A stretch of DNA of 64,000 bases from Limnobaculum allomyrinae (GTDB lineage Bacteria > Pseudomonadota > Gammaproteobacteria > Enterobacterales > Enterobacteriaceae), in NCBI RefSeq assembly GCF_016649425.1, contig NZ_JADRCR010000004.1:282779-346778 (forward strand), read 5' to 3'. Below the pieces are notes generated by a model that saw only the letters and a list, made by a program, of their open reading frames with translations, was not told where the DNA came from and did no database searches. Both the position numbers and the translations under genes were made by a program. Shown in pieces: positions 8,328 through 19,823 of this stretch (positions within the stretch are counted from its first letter, which is position 1; each line of letters opens with the position of its first letter).

Positions 8328-8455
8328 TTCCGGTCGTAAAATCTAAAATTGTTTATATTGGCTTTGTGCTCGACCGGAAGACCATCTGTACTTGGCTTCA
8401 ACGTGTGTCGATCCGGGCCTCCCTACGGGAGTCCCTTCCGACAATCGGCTATTTA
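8328..8455 (+). repeat. Dispersed intergenic hairpin repeat, copy 2 (short form)
   Basis: Stem TTCCGGTCG (8328-8336) / CGACCGGAA (8371-8379), the same arms as copy 1 with one C-G pair replaced by T-A. It is followed by the shared GACCATCTGTACTT and GTGTGTCGATCCGGGCC boxes, a single short hairpin CTCCC/GGGAG in place of copy 1's cluster, and the right end TTCCGACAATCGGCTATTT, which matches the copy 1 end. It lies between the convergent ends of the sensor kinase and ydfI. Confidence 0.75.
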
Positions 8456-8544
8456 AAACACAAAACTGAATAAATCAGACTTTATCATCGCTCTGAGCCA
8501 CCCGGATGGGTGGCTATTTACCAACTGATAAACTGGAGGGTTTA

Positions 8545-10026
8545 TCAAAACTGCTTAACCAGTAAAGCAACGCTCTGCTTCGCACCAGACTGCAACAACT
8601 GTAGATAGGCTTCTGTCACGGCCGTAACAAAGCGAGCATTTTGCGGTAGCTCTTTGCCAAACACCACTTCCAGTGACAGCAATGCTTTTACCCGCCCGGC
8701 CCCTTCTTTACTGGTGGCGACCAATGTTTTTAACTGTTCCAGCAGCGGATCGCTAACTTCAATCGGTTGCCCTTGCTCATCCATACCGCCAACGTAACGC
8801 ATCCAGGCTGCAATACCCAGCGCCAGACAGTCGAAGCGACTGTTATGGGCAAGATGATATCGTACTGAATCCAACATACGCTGTGGTAGCTTTTGCGTTC
8901 CATCCATCGCGATTTGCCAGGTACGGTGCTTCAGAGCGGTATTACGATAGCGATTAAGCAGGGAATCGGCATAGGCTTCCAGATCGACACCCTGAGTTCG
9001 CAAGGTTGGAGCTTGCTCACTTAGCATCAGATGGCGCGCAGCGGTGGCATAGTTGTCATCTTGCATACAGTCGTTAATATGCTGATATCCAGCCAGATAG
9101 CCAAGGTAGGCCAGAAATGAATGACTGCCGTTTAACATACGCAGTTTCATCTCTTCAAATGGCAGCACGTCTTGTACCAGCTCTGCGCCGGCCTTTTCCC
9201 ACTCCGGGCGACCATTAACAAAGTTATCCTCAATCACCCACTGACGGAATGGCTCACAAGCCACTCCCGCCGGATCGCTAATTCCACCAAGCTGTTGAGT
9301 GATTTTATCCAGCGTTTCCGGAGTAACGGCAGGCACAATGCGATCCACCATAGTGGATGGAAAACTGACGTTAGTTTCAATCCAGTTTGCCAGTTGAGCA
9401 TCCTGAAGACGGGCTAACGCCAGAACCACATTGCGGGTGACGTGGCCATTTTCCGGCATGTTATCGCAGGACATCACACTAAAAGCAGGAAGATGACGGT
9501 CGCGGCGCAGTCGCAAAGCCTGAACGATCGCACCCGGTGCTGATTTTGGCATTGATGGGTTAGCAATATCATGCTGAATCAGCGGATGATCTTCGATTAA
9601 TGTGCCGGTAGCCGGCTGATAACAATAGCCTTTTTCGGTGATGGTTATGGAGACAATAGCAATCTCTGGCTGTGCCATGGCTTCCAGCACGCTGTTGATA
9701 CCATCAACTTCACCGTGGATAGCGCGGCGAACTACGCCCACAACCCGACCAGACCAGCCTTCAGATGCCATTTCAGCCACCGAATACAGCAGATCCTGTG
9801 AGTTCAGATCGTTAATCTGCTGTTCGCCGCCAATCAGGTTAACTTCACAATATCCCCAGTTGCTACCGTACTCTGATGCCAGAATATCAGCATAAACTGC
9901 CTGATGGGCGCGGTGAAATGCGCCAAAGCCTAAATGCACAATCCGAGTCTGGAGTTTGGTTCTGTCGTAGTCCGGCACCACCACATTTTTCGGCAGATCG
10001 CGTAATGATTTGTTTGATAAATTCAT
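8545..10026 (-). CDS. ydfI: Mannitol dehydrogenase-family oxidoreductase (YdfI / fructuronate reductase-like)
   Basis: 493 aa from ATG 10024-10026 ([12 protein letters not shown]). The N-terminal Rossmann domain starts with [18 protein letters not shown] (about residues 30-47); the C-terminal half has the family helix [18 protein letters not shown] with the catalytic Lys/Asn-His context. These enzymes are NAD(H)-dependent polyol/uronate dehydrogenases, UxuB-like, and YdfI is annotated as a D-mannonate oxidoreductase. It is the last gene of rspA-rspB-transporter-ydfI, the order of the E. coli rsp/ydf locus. Upstream in-frame codons to 10137 overlap the transporter and do not match the family start. 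Confidence 0.85.
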   Translation of the reverse strand: MNLSNKSLRDLPKNVVVPDYDRTKLQTRIVHLGFGAFHRAHQAVYADILASEYGSNWGYCEVNLIGGEQQINDLNSQDLLYSVAEMASEGWSGRVVGVVRRAIHGEVDGINSVLEAMAQPEIAIVSITITEKGYCYQPATGTLIEDHPLIQHDIANPSMPKSAPGAIVQALRLRRDRHLPAFSVMSCDNMPENGHVTRNVVLALARLQDAQLANWIETNVSFPSTMVDRIVPAVTPETLDKITQQLGGISDPAGVACEPFRQWVIEDNFVNGRPEWEKAGAELVQDVLPFEEMKLRMLNGSHSFLAYLGYLAGYQHINDCMQDDNYATAARHLMLSEQAPTLRTQGVDLEAYADSLLNRYRNTALKHRTWQIAMDGTQKLPQRMLDSVRYHLAHNSRFDCLALGIAAWMRYVGGMDEQGQPIEVSDPLLEQLKTLVATSKEGAGRVKALLSLEVVFGKELPQNARFVTAVTEAYLQLLQSGAKQSVALLVKQF

Positions 10027-10069
10027 ATCGTCGGTTAACCCGTTAAATAATAAATAAGCGCTGGTGTGA

Positions 10070-11488
10070 TTAAACTTCTGCCGCACTACGGCGAACATCA
10101 ACCGCAGATACCTCGTGAGCTGGAACTTCCGCCGCATCTCTTGGATCGCTCAAATCGCGATCCTTTACTTCAGGCATGCAGATAGCCGAAATTAAACCGA
10201 TGGATGAATAGACAATAATCATCACCACGATTGGCCACCAGGAGTCAGTCATATTACAGAAGATACCCGCCAGTACCGGGCCAAATCCTACCGCTACCAG
10301 ACCACCCGTCTCTTTGGAAATGGCCATTCGGGTAAAGCGATTACGTGAGCCAAACATTTCAGCCATGGTGATATTTTCAAGGGCGAACAGGCCTAATACC
10401 GCAACGTTATGGATAATGATAATGCAGGCCATAATCACGTTAACTTCTCCGGTTTTATCCACAATCATGGATAGCATTGGATAAGCTAAGATAATGGCGC
10501 TGATGCTCAGCACGATATAAGGCAGACGACGACCAATTTTATCAGACAGCCAGCCCAACAGAGGAATGGTCAGGAACCCAAGAATTGAGCTGATCATTAG
10601 CGCATCAGTCGGAATACGTTTTTCAAATAGCAGGGTTTGTACTAAATAACCGGCAAGGAAGGTTTGAATTAAGCCAGAGTTACCCGCCTGTCCAAAACGC
10701 AACCCGGTTGCCAGCCAGAAAGATTTGCTGGTGAACATAGAAAGAATGGAGCTTTCTTCAGAAGCGGCTTTTTTCGCGGCTGCTGTTTCAGTCGCTGCGG
10801 TTTCGCTGGCTTGTTCAAATACCGGGCTCTCTTTCAGGTTCATTCGTAACCAAACCGCAAAGATCATCACAACCACGCTGGACAGGAACGGAATACGCCA
10901 TCCCCAGTCAAGCAGCTGTTCTCTGTCGAGCAGAACAAACATCACTGCCCAAATAGCCGTTGCGCTTAATGTTCCACAGTTGGTTCCCATGGCAACCAAT
11001 GAGGAGATAATGCCGCGTCTACCTTTAGGTGCATACTCTGCCAACATGGTGCCAGCACCGGAGATTTCGGCTCCCGCGCCCAGCCCCTGAATGATACGTA
11101 AGGTAATCAGTAATAATGGTGCGAAGATACCAATTTGAGCATAGGTAGGTAATACACCAATCAGTGTGGTACAGATACCCATCATGGTGATAGTAATAAA
11201 CAGGACTTTCTTTCTGCCGATGGTGTCGCCCATTCTGCCGAAGATAAAGGCACCAACGATACGTGCGATATATCCCGCACCGTAGGTTCCCATTGCCAGA
11301 ATCAGTGCCATCGCAGCCGATTGTTCCGGGAAAAAAATCTCATGGAAAACCAGCGCGGCACCCAATGAGTACAGCTGAAAATCCATAAATTCGAGGGCGG
11401 TTCCCAGCCAGCCGGAAACCGCGGCCTTAACCAGATCAGAAGTACTTCTTTCCGGTTTATTATTTGTTGATTCCATGCTTTTAGTCAT
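10070..11488 (-). CDS. ydfJ: MFS transporter, metabolite:H+ symporter (MHS) family, YdfJ-like
   Basis: 472 aa from ATG 11486-11488 (MTKSMEST). Twelve hydrophobic segments; loop 2-3 carries the MFS signature as [14 protein letters not shown], repeated in the second half as [34 protein letters not shown] is typical of the MHS group (ShiA/ProP/KgtP). A charged Ala/Glu-rich loop lies near residues 235-255. Its position between rspB and ydfI implies uptake of the sugar acid handled by RspA/RspB/YdfI. The substrate is inferred. The longer frame to 11575 overlaps the rspB end and was rejected. Confidence 0.83.
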   Translation of the reverse strand: MTKSMESTNNKPERSTSDLVKAAVSGWLGTALEFMDFQLYSLGAALVFHEIFFPEQSAAMALILAMGTYGAGYIARIVGAFIFGRMGDTIGRKKVLFITITMMGICTTLIGVLPTYAQIGIFAPLLLITLRIIQGLGAGAEISGAGTMLAEYAPKGRRGIISSLVAMGTNCGTLSATAIWAVMFVLLDREQLLDWGWRIPFLSSVVVMIFAVWLRMNLKESPVFEQASETAATETAAAKKAASEESSILSMFTSKSFWLATGLRFGQAGNSGLIQTFLAGYLVQTLLFEKRIPTDALMISSILGFLTIPLLGWLSDKIGRRLPYIVLSISAIILAYPMLSMIVDKTGEVNVIMACIIIIHNVAVLGLFALENITMAEMFGSRNRFTRMAISKETGGLVAVGFGPVLAGIFCNMTDSWWPIVVMIIVYSSIGLISAICMPEVKDRDLSDPRDAAEVPAHEVSAVDVRRSAAEV

Positions 11489-11550
11489 ATTTCTGCTCTC
11501 TACAGTTGTTGTTATATATACAGAAAAGGTTTGGGTACAGAGGTTTTCTG

Positions 11551-12564
11551 TTAAAACTTCAATAAAACTTTGCAACAGAACTTAGGATCTTTTTCAAATA
11601 TCTCCATTGCTTCAACGACTTGTGTGTAATCAAACTGATGGGTAATGAGTTTTTCAGGATGGATTTTTTTGCTATTCATCCAGTCAATCACCATTGGGAA
11701 ACGATTACTGTTGAGGCGGGAGCTATAAATAGTCAGCTCTTTACTGGTGATACCTTGTTGGTTAATAACGCAAGGATCGGAAGAGAAACCCATAATGCCA
11801 ATGCGAGCTGCTGGTGATGCTAAACCAATGGCTTCCGGCAAAATTGACGGGTGACACGCGGCATCAATAATCAAAGTAGGGCGAATGCCCAACTTCGCCA
11901 GTTCGGTTGTAAGATCGATATCGGTATTGTTGATGACGCGATCGGCTCCGTTCTCTTTGGCCATGGCTAAGCGCTCATTGATGCGGTCTGCAACAATGAT
12001 CTCTTTAACGCCGTACACGCCACGCAGTGCCTGAATAGAGGTCAAACCCATTGGGCCTGCGCCATAAACCAGAGCAACATCCAGAGGGCCTGGGTTCATC
12101 TGACTACAAATATTCGCAGCGATGGTAAAAGGTTCAATCATGGTCGCTTCCCGATCCGGGATGCTGTCAGGAACAACATGGGCATTCTTTGCCGGCAGGG
12201 TGATGTATTCACTGAATCCGCCGTCCCGGTGTACACCGATAACTTGCAAAGAAGTACAAACATTTGGGCGACCCACCAAGCAAGGGTAGCAGTGACCACA
12301 GCTGACCACCGGATCGCCAACAACGCGTTGACCAACACGGGATGCATCAACGCCTTCGCCCACCGCATCAATACGACCAAAGAATTCATGGCCGATGACG
12401 CGCGGATATTTGGCAAACGGATTATGGCCACGATAGATATGTACGTCTGAGCCACAGATACCGGCACTCTCTACCCGCAGGCGAACTTCTCCAGCCTGTG
12501 GTTGTGGTACCGGGCGCTCTTCAATGACTAACACTTCGGGTTGTTGAATGACTACACTTTTCAT
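11551..12564 (-). CDS. rspB: Zinc-containing alcohol dehydrogenase RspB
   Basis: 337 aa from ATG 12562-12564 with AAGGA 8 nt upstream. Catalytic-zinc ligands Cys37 (GICGSDVH) and the GHE motif in VIGHEFFG; structural-zinc Cys cluster CGHCYPCLVGRPNVC; nucleotide-binding VYGAGPMGL. The sequence follows E. coli RspB, a medium-chain dehydrogenase whose partner RspA is a mannonate dehydratase-family enolase. RspB homologues oxidise sugar acids such as L-gulonate in related pathways. It follows rspA by 14 bp, in one operon. Confidence 0.9.
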   Translation of the reverse strand: MKSVVIQQPEVLVIEERPVPQPQAGEVRLRVESAGICGSDVHIYRGHNPFAKYPRVIGHEFFGRIDAVGEGVDASRVGQRVVGDPVVSCGHCYPCLVGRPNVCTSLQVIGVHRDGGFSEYITLPAKNAHVVPDSIPDREATMIEPFTIAANICSQMNPGPLDVALVYGAGPMGLTSIQALRGVYGVKEIIVADRINERLAMAKENGADRVINNTDIDLTTELAKLGIRPTLIIDAACHPSILPEAIGLASPAARIGIMGFSSDPCVINQQGITSKELTIYSSRLNSNRFPMVIDWMNSKKIHPEKLITHQFDYTQVVEAMEIFEKDPKFCCKVLLKF

Positions 12565-12578
12565 TTTGTTATCCTTAA

Positions 12579-13793
12579 TTACCAGTTCCACAGCGTGCCG
12601 TCAGTTAAACGGGCAACAGGTAAGTAGGCGGCTTCATAGGGATATTTGGCAGCCAGTTTTTCATCGAAATCGATACCCAGACCCGGTTTATCGCTTGGGT
12701 GCATGTAGCCATCATCAAAGCTCCAGTTATGCGGGAAAACTTCCAGCATTTGTTCGGAGTAACCCATATATTCCTGCACGCCAAAGTTCGGCACCCACAG
12801 GTCAAAATGCAGTGCTGCCGCGTGACAAATTGGTGAAAGATCGGATGGGCCATGAGAGCCGGTACGCACCTGATACATGGCGGCAAAGTCAGCGATACGG
12901 CGCATATGGGTAATACCACCGGCATGAGTGATGGTGGTACGGATATAGTCGATCAGTTGTTCTTCAATTAACTGTTTGCAGTCCCAGATACTGTTGAATA
13001 CTTCACCCACGGCGATAGGGGTAACGGTATGCTGACGGATCAGACGGAAACACTCCTGGTTTTCCGCAGGCGTAGGATCTTCCATCCAGAACATGCGATA
13101 GTCTTCAATGCTTTTGCCAAAACGAGCCGCTTCAATTGGTGTCAGGCGATGGTGCATGTCATGCAACAGATGTTCATCAAAACCGAACTTATTACGTACT
13201 GCATCAAACAGTTTTGGGGTGAAATCTAGATATTTCTCGGTAGACCACAGTTGCTCTTCCGGATAGTGGCCTTTGGTGGCAGGTTCATAAGCCAGGTTTT
13301 TACCTTTGCTTAAACCATAGGTGGTTTTCATTCCCGGTACGCCACACTGCACGCGAATGGCTTTAAAACCCATCTCTTTATGTTTAGCGTAGTCTTCCAG
13401 CACTTCATCAATCGTACGGCCGGTGGTGTGGCAATACACCATCACCCCGGTGCGCGATGCGCCGCCGAGCAGTTGATAAAGCGGCATATTTGCCGCTTTG
13501 CCTTTGATATCCCACAGTGCCATATCAATGGCAGAAATAGCGGACATGGTGACCGGGCCGCGACGCCAGTAAGCGCCTTTATAGAAAAATTGCCAGATAT
13601 CTTCGATTTGATGAGCATCGCGGCCAATCAGTTGTGGGCAAAGATGATCTTTAAGGTAGGAGGCAACGGAGAGCTCACGTCCATTGAGGGTAGCATCACC
13701 TATGCCATAAATGCCTTCATCGGTAGTGATCTTGACGGTAACGAAGTTACGGCCCGGGCAGGTTACAAAAACTTCAGCCTTTACAATTTTCAT
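12579..13793 (-). CDS. rspA: Starvation-sensing protein RspA / D-mannonate dehydratase family
   Basis: 404 aa, exactly the E. coli RspA length, from ATG 13791-13793 with GGATGG upstream. Enolase superfamily: N-terminal capping domain ([19 protein letters not shown]), then the barrel with [39 protein letters not shown] and the [15 protein letters not shown] active-site segment. The family dehydrates D-mannonate to 2-keto-3-deoxygluconate, some members with very low activity. It is the first gene of the leftward rspAB-transporter-ydfI operon and probably RspR-controlled. The longer frame to 13949 has no family similarity. Confidence 0.92.
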   Translation of the reverse strand: MKIVKAEVFVTCPGRNFVTVKITTDEGIYGIGDATLNGRELSVASYLKDHLCPQLIGRDAHQIEDIWQFFYKGAYWRRGPVTMSAISAIDMALWDIKGKAANMPLYQLLGGASRTGVMVYCHTTGRTIDEVLEDYAKHKEMGFKAIRVQCGVPGMKTTYGLSKGKNLAYEPATKGHYPEEQLWSTEKYLDFTPKLFDAVRNKFGFDEHLLHDMHHRLTPIEAARFGKSIEDYRMFWMEDPTPAENQECFRLIRQHTVTPIAVGEVFNSIWDCKQLIEEQLIDYIRTTITHAGGITHMRRIADFAAMYQVRTGSHGPSDLSPICHAAALHFDLWVPNFGVQEYMGYSEQMLEVFPHNWSFDDGYMHPSDKPGLGIDFDEKLAAKYPYEAAYLPVARLTDGTLWNW

Positions 13794-15345
<1,552 letters not shown>

Positions 15346-15386
15346 TTAAAACTGAAAATAGTTATGAACAAGCAGAGTTAAACTGA

Positions 15387-15507
15387 GGGAGAGACCGCCG
15401 TTGGGTGTGGCAGCTAAAGCGCTGGCCCGAAGCACTCCGAAACTGAGTATATGATCCTTCCGGCCGAACACAGTGATAATATGAAGACATTGTGTTTATG
15501 GCCGGAA
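15387..15507 (-). repeat. Dispersed intergenic hairpin repeat, copy 3 (inverted)
   Basis: Read on the minus strand it begins TTCCGGCCATAAA (from 15507), pairs with TCGGCCGGAA (rc of 15458-15467), continues with TTTCGGAGTGCTTCGGGCC and ends near CCCAACGGCGGTCTCTCCC (15387-15405), matching the right end of copy 1. The outer stem is 8 bp with inner AACACA/TGTGTT pairing. It sits between the convergent ends of argD and yhfK. Confidence 0.72.
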
Positions 15508-15541
15508 TATCCACCGGGATACATTTTCAACAAATTCCCCG

Positions 15542-17623
15542 CTATCCCTCTTCCCTCAATCTCCTCTTCAGCCACATTCCATGATGAGGTCGCTGCTGCC
15601 ACGCCAGTGAAGAAATAGTATGCATCGTCGTAAGATGCGCCAGTATCCGCTCGATATGCTTTTCCATTGAGGTATCGGATAGTTCATCCTGATCTTCCGA
15701 TTCCACAACGGGCATTATGCTGGTATCGCCGCTGGGGCCATCATATTCCAGCCGTTGCTGACAGGCCTGAATCAGGATCTCACAGGCGTTTAAATACTTC
15801 TGTGCTAACGCAGGAACTAATACATATTGGTCTCGGGCGATAGTCGTCATTGCATTCAGGTGTTCAACTAAAAACTGGCTGTGAGTAACCCATAAGCGCA
15901 TATCGGCTAAATAGCGTGTATTAAACCCTGGTTCCTGCATAGCCTGGTTTAATGAGGTGAAAAGCGTGTTATGGGCCTGATTCACCTTCATTCGGGTGTA
16001 AGCGAGTTCAGCAACATCATTACTCATATTAAACAGTTGCCGCAGATGCTGTTGATAGGTTTCCAGCGCATTGTGAGCATTCTTGCGCAATAGCGCACTT
16101 TGCCATTGAGGCCAGAGCCACAGGCTACTGGCAAACGCTAGCATACAGCCAATAACCGTATCGATCAGGCGCGGCAATAGGTAGTTCATACCGCTATTGG
16201 AGATAATTTGTAAGGTATAGAGCGCAGTAATTGTGAAGCCAATAACGGCAATACCATAGTTCTTTCGCACAATCAGATAAGAGCAAAGTGTCAGCACCAA
16301 CATTAAGATCAACATCAAATTCTGTGAGTAGTAGAGATGCAAAATTGCCGCTCCGGCAAGAATTCCAATCATGGTACCCAGTGAGCGGTGCTGAATTCGA
16401 ATACGGGTTGCGTCATAGCCATTCTGACTGACCACCATGATGGTCATTAATATCCAATATGGTTTAGGCAGATTGAGCGCCAGACCAATCCCGGCACCGG
16501 CGGCTAACGTAACACCAAGACGTGTGGCATTTCTGAATGCTGCAGATTTAAGGGAACAATAACTTTTTAGTGCCTGTAATAAAGGCAAACGACTTTGTAC
16601 GGGCATTAATGTGCGGTTATATAACGGTTTTTGACGGCTAAGTAAGTGGGCGATACGACTGAAATGATAGTAACAAAAAGTCCCTACTGGATTATCAGGG
16701 TGTTGTCGGGAAATTTTCTCTAACGCTGATAGTTCATTATCCATGTTGAAAGGGGTAGGGCGATGATGATAGAGAATATCGTCAGCCAAAGCCTGTAAAC
16801 GTTGGCTGATAGTCTTTGCATTATGGCGAATAACAGCCTCAGCCTGGCTCTGCTCAACCAGCTTTTGTACTTCATCAGGTTGATGCAGACTGACAGTTAT
16901 ATGCTCCTGCAAATCAAGAGCTACCTGAAATGCCTGAATCAATCGCCGATGGCGAGGGTGCTTCAAATTGGGAATCATATAGATTTGCTGATAGACCAGC
17001 GTAATGATGTCCATCACTTTCTGTTGGCGTAGCAGCAGTGGGGGCAGCGCTTTCTCCGGGTCGGTATGCTGAGTGAGTAAACTGTATTTCTCTTCAATAT
17101 AGTACGCTAGTTGTCGGAAAAGCAGGCTGAGTGATTCCCGCATAGGTTGTTCTTGCCACAGCCGAAACCACAAGTGGATAAACAAACCATACCAGACGGT
17201 ACCAATAACAAATAACGAAGCCACTCGCCAAATGGGCAGATTCCCTGCCATACCGAGAGTAAAAATTGCAGTGACTAATGCCGCTGGCATTAACCGACCA
17301 TAAAGCGGGCTAATTTCTGCCGTTACGCCAAATAATAGCGTCAAAATAAGCATACATAGCGGAAGTGGAACCGACCACAACAGAAGAAACTGTAACAATA
17401 CGCTGCTGGCAACAAACAGTGTGCCACCAATAGCTAGCCGTTTGAAAAAGTGTTTATGGGGAGTATCCAGACCACCAATACTGCAGCAGGCAGGAACAAG
17501 AGAGAGTAAAAAGCCGGTTGGCAGGTCACCCAGTAACCAAAACAACAGCACTGGCAAACAGAGAACTAACGTTTGGCGCAGAGCATAATTGACTTCCGGA
17601 TGATAAATGACTCGTCGCCACAT
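15542..17623 (-). CDS. yhfK: FUSC-family inner membrane protein YhfK
   Basis: 693 aa, closely following E. coli YhfK from MWRRVIYHPEVNYALRQTL to RPHHGMWLKRRL. Two hydrophobic blocks of about six helices each (residues about 15-150 and 365-480) flank a soluble helical region, the YccS/YhfK (FUSC, aromatic acid exporter-like) layout. Function in vivo is unknown; it may be an efflux or aromatic-acid export component. A strong Shine-Dalgarno, GGGAGG, lies just upstream. It lies downstream of crp on the same strand, separated by a crp terminator-like hairpin. Confidence 0.92.
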   Translation of the reverse strand: MWRRVIYHPEVNYALRQTLVLCLPVLLFWLLGDLPTGFLLSLVPACCSIGGLDTPHKHFFKRLAIGGTLFVASSVLLQFLLLWSVPLPLCMLILTLLFGVTAEISPLYGRLMPAALVTAIFTLGMAGNLPIWRVASLFVIGTVWYGLFIHLWFRLWQEQPMRESLSLLFRQLAYYIEEKYSLLTQHTDPEKALPPLLLRQQKVMDIITLVYQQIYMIPNLKHPRHRRLIQAFQVALDLQEHITVSLHQPDEVQKLVEQSQAEAVIRHNAKTISQRLQALADDILYHHRPTPFNMDNELSALEKISRQHPDNPVGTFCYYHFSRIAHLLSRQKPLYNRTLMPVQSRLPLLQALKSYCSLKSAAFRNATRLGVTLAAGAGIGLALNLPKPYWILMTIMVVSQNGYDATRIRIQHRSLGTMIGILAGAAILHLYYSQNLMLILMLVLTLCSYLIVRKNYGIAVIGFTITALYTLQIISNSGMNYLLPRLIDTVIGCMLAFASSLWLWPQWQSALLRKNAHNALETYQQHLRQLFNMSNDVAELAYTRMKVNQAHNTLFTSLNQAMQEPGFNTRYLADMRLWVTHSQFLVEHLNAMTTIARDQYVLVPALAQKYLNACEILIQACQQRLEYDGPSGDTSIMPVVESEDQDELSDTSMEKHIERILAHLTTMHTISSLAWQQRPHHGMWLKRRLREEG

Positions 17624-17641
17624 AGGCCTCCCAGGAAAAGG

Positions 17642-17683
17642 GAAGCGGACATGGCATCAGGAGGCCGTAAACCTATCCGCTTC
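17642..17683 (-). terminator. Putative terminator downstream of crp
   Basis: On the minus strand GAAGCGGA (17676-17683) pairs with TCCGCTTC (17642-17649), followed by CCCTTTTCC. The T-run is short and interrupted, so termination may be partial, with read-through into yhfK. Confidence 0.5.
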
Positions 17684-17693
17684 TCTTTATTAT

Positions 17694-18326
17694 TTAACGA
17701 GTCCCGTAGACAACGATAGTCTTTCCATGAGCGGAGATCAGGTTTTGATCTTCCAGCATTTTTAAAATACGTCCTACCGTTTCACGGGAACATCCAACAA
17801 TTTGACCAATTTCCTGACGGGTGATCTTGATTTGCATACCGTCTGGATGAGTCATTGCATCTGGTTGTTTAGCCAGATTGAGTAATGTTTGTGCGATACG
17901 GCCCGTAACATCAAGGAAGGCAAGGCTTCCTACTTTCTCAGAGGTAACCTGTAAGCGGCTGGCCATCTGAGCGGATAAACGCATTAAAATATCCGGGTTA
18001 ACCTGAATCAGCTGGCGAAATTTCTTATATGAAATTTCAGCAACCTCACATGCTGTTTTTGCCCTAACCCAGGCACTGCGTTCCTGACCCTCTTCAAACA
18101 GGCCAAGTTCTCCGATGAAGTCCCCCTGATTGAGATAGGAGAGAATCATCTCTTTACCTTCTTCATCCTTAATCAGAACGGCTACGGCACCCTTTACAAT
18201 ATAGTAAAGAGTTTCTGCTTTTTCACCTTGGTGAATAAGTGTGCTCTTGGATGGATATTTATGAATATGACAATGAGATAAAAACCATTCGAGAGTAGGG
18301 TCTGTCTGCGGTTTGCCGAGAACCAT
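17694..18326 (-). CDS. crp: cAMP receptor protein (catabolite activator)
   Basis: 210 aa, same length as E. coli CRP and nearly identical. Cyclic-nucleotide domain with [18 protein letters not shown] (cAMP phosphate-binding Glu/Arg/Ser), hinge near [13 protein letters not shown], and the helix-turn-helix with recognition helix [13 protein letters not shown] about residues 179-191. It is the global activator of cAMP-dependent promoters. In E. coli yhfA is divergent from crp; here the 295 bp upstream lead directly to prkB and yhfA is missing. Confidence 0.98.
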   Translation of the reverse strand: MVLGKPQTDPTLEWFLSHCHIHKYPSKSTLIHQGEKAETLYYIVKGAVAVLIKDEEGKEMILSYLNQGDFIGELGLFEEGQERSAWVRAKTACEVAEISYKKFRQLIQVNPDILMRLSAQMASRLQVTSEKVGSLAFLDVTGRIAQTLLNLAKQPDAMTHPDGMQIKITRQEIGQIVGCSRETVGRILKMLEDQNLISAHGKTIVVYGTR

Positions 18327-18564
18327 TTGTTGTTATCCTCTTTGTAGTCACTGCCTAACACAGCAAAGCGAAAGCTTGCCGAAAATCTTACCCGCCCCGA
18401 AGCATATAACTTGCCAGGTGAGCGCTATTATAGCTGATGTAAAAAAGAATATAGAGGTGTTTGTGGGCCGGTGTTGCATCAGCCTGAGCGAACTCTAATT
18501 TATCTATTATACCCACACTATGGTTTTAACACAGGTTGAGCCAAGAGTCTCGTGTTGTCTTACT

Positions 18565-18620
18565 AAAATGAGGGTTAAGCGGCTCTGATTCGGGTTATTC
18601 GCCTGTTTTACCCTCATTTT
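18565..18620 (-). terminator. Stem-loop downstream of prkB
   Basis: AAAATGAGGGT (18565-18575) and ACCCTCATTTT (18610-18620) form a perfect 11-bp stem around a 34-nt loop, starting one base after the prkB stop. On the minus strand the 3' arm ends in ATTTTAG. The rest of 18327-18564 is noncoding and should contain the crp promoter. Confidence 0.55.
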
Positions 18621-18621
18621 C

Positions 18622-19491
18622 CTATTCTAATATTCTGCCTTCTAATAGTTGCTGTATTAATGGTGTGATAATTAACTCCATCGCCAGCCCCAATTTGCCT
18701 CCCGGAATCACCAGGGTGTTTGTTTGAGAGATAAACGAGCCCTGTAGCATGACCAGTAAATAGGGAAAATCAATGCCTGTCAGCCCCCTGAAATGAATAA
18801 CTACCAGGCTTTCATCCATAGTTGGAATACTCTTCGCAGAAAAAGGGTCAGAGGTATCAACGGTGGGGACTCGCTGGAAGTTGATATGAGTTCGGGAGAA
18901 CTGTGGGGTGATGTAATTGATGTAATCATCCATGGAGCGGACAACGGAGTCCAGTACGGCTTCCCGGGAGTGTTCCCGCTCTACCGTGTCGCGAATGAGC
19001 TTTTGTATCCACTCCAGGTTAACGATAGGAACAACCCCAACCAGTAAATCGACATGCTGGGCAACATTATGTTTAGCAGTAACGATACCACCGTGTAGTC
19101 CTTCATAAAACAACAGGTCTGTGGTTTCAGCTAAGGGTTGCCAGGGGGTAAAAGTACCGGGTGTTTGATTATAAGGAACCGCTTCATCATAAGTATGCAA
19201 GTACTTACGTGTACGTCCGTTTCCGGTTTTCCCATATTCAATAAAACTGTTCTCCAGCAGAGCGAAGTCGTTAGCTTCGGGGCCAAAGTAACTGATATGG
19301 CGCCCTTGTTCTCTGGCTTTTCGAATTTCTGCATCCATTTCTGGCCGGGTATAGCGATGGTAAGCATCACCATCAATGCGTGCCGCACTTAAATTTAACT
19401 GCTGAAAAATTTTCCTGAAGGCCAGACTGGTGGTAGTGGTACCGGCTCCGCTGGAACCGGTAACTGCAATGATCGGATGTTTTGCTGACAT
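18622..19491 (-). CDS. prkB: Phosphoribulokinase-family protein PrkB
   Basis: 289 aa. P-loop GSSGAGTTTT at residues 12-21, DGDAYHRYTR near 40 and YEGLHGG near 130, as in E. coli PrkB (YhfF neighbourhood, conserved next to crp). Despite the name there is no RuBisCO context here; the family is uridine kinase/phosphoribulokinase-like with an unknown physiological substrate in enterobacteria. ATG 19489-19491 gives the standard MSAKHPIIAVTGSSGAG start. Confidence 0.93.
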   Translation of the reverse strand: MSAKHPIIAVTGSSGAGTTTTSLAFRKIFQQLNLSAARIDGDAYHRYTRPEMDAEIRKAREQGRHISYFGPEANDFALLENSFIEYGKTGNGRTRKYLHTYDEAVPYNQTPGTFTPWQPLAETTDLLFYEGLHGGIVTAKHNVAQHVDLLVGVVPIVNLEWIQKLIRDTVEREHSREAVLDSVVRSMDDYINYITPQFSRTHINFQRVPTVDTSDPFSAKSIPTMDESLVVIHFRGLTGIDFPYLLVMLQGSFISQTNTLVIPGGKLGLAMELIITPLIQQLLEGRILE

Positions 19492-19574
19492 TAACCTGAT
19501 TCCTTAGTTTTCGTTGTTATTACCAGAGCATAGTCGGATTGGGGCAGGGCTGTCACAAAATTTATTCAGATGAA

Positions 19575-19823
19575 TCAGTACTCAGGATAAGGCTGCTCTT
19601 CCATATCATCACTGAACTTGTCTTTGGGCATAATATTGATGGTTTCATGCAATTCTGACCAGACCAAGACCACCTGACCACTTTTTAGCTGACGCTTAAC
19701 GTCGTCCACTTTCTGCTGCAACGATTTCTCATGTTCCCCGTAATCGGTGCCTTCTCGCAGAACAAAGGATTCGATAATACTTTCCAGAGTTTCGGGAGCC
19801 ACCTGCTGCCATGGGATCATCAT
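19575..19823 (-). CDS. yheU: YheU family protein
   Basis: 82 aa from ATG 19821-19823 (MMIPWQQV), with GGAG 8 nt upstream. It carries the full conserved core [14 protein letters not shown] and [14 protein letters not shown] of the UPF0270/YheU family, slightly longer than the 72-aa E. coli protein because of an acidic tail ending in PYPEY. Function unknown. Its start overlaps the yheT stop by 4 bp, so the two are co-translated. Confidence 0.9.
   Translation of the reverse strand: MMIPWQQVAPETLESIIESFVLREGTDYGEHEKSLQQKVDDVKRQLKSGQVVLVWSELHETINIMPKDKFSDDMEEQPYPEY

Noticed and set aside
18313..18498. Possible small gene divergent from crp, at the yhfA position
   Set aside because: 61 codons with no OsmC-family similarity; not a remnant of yhfA that I can recognise.
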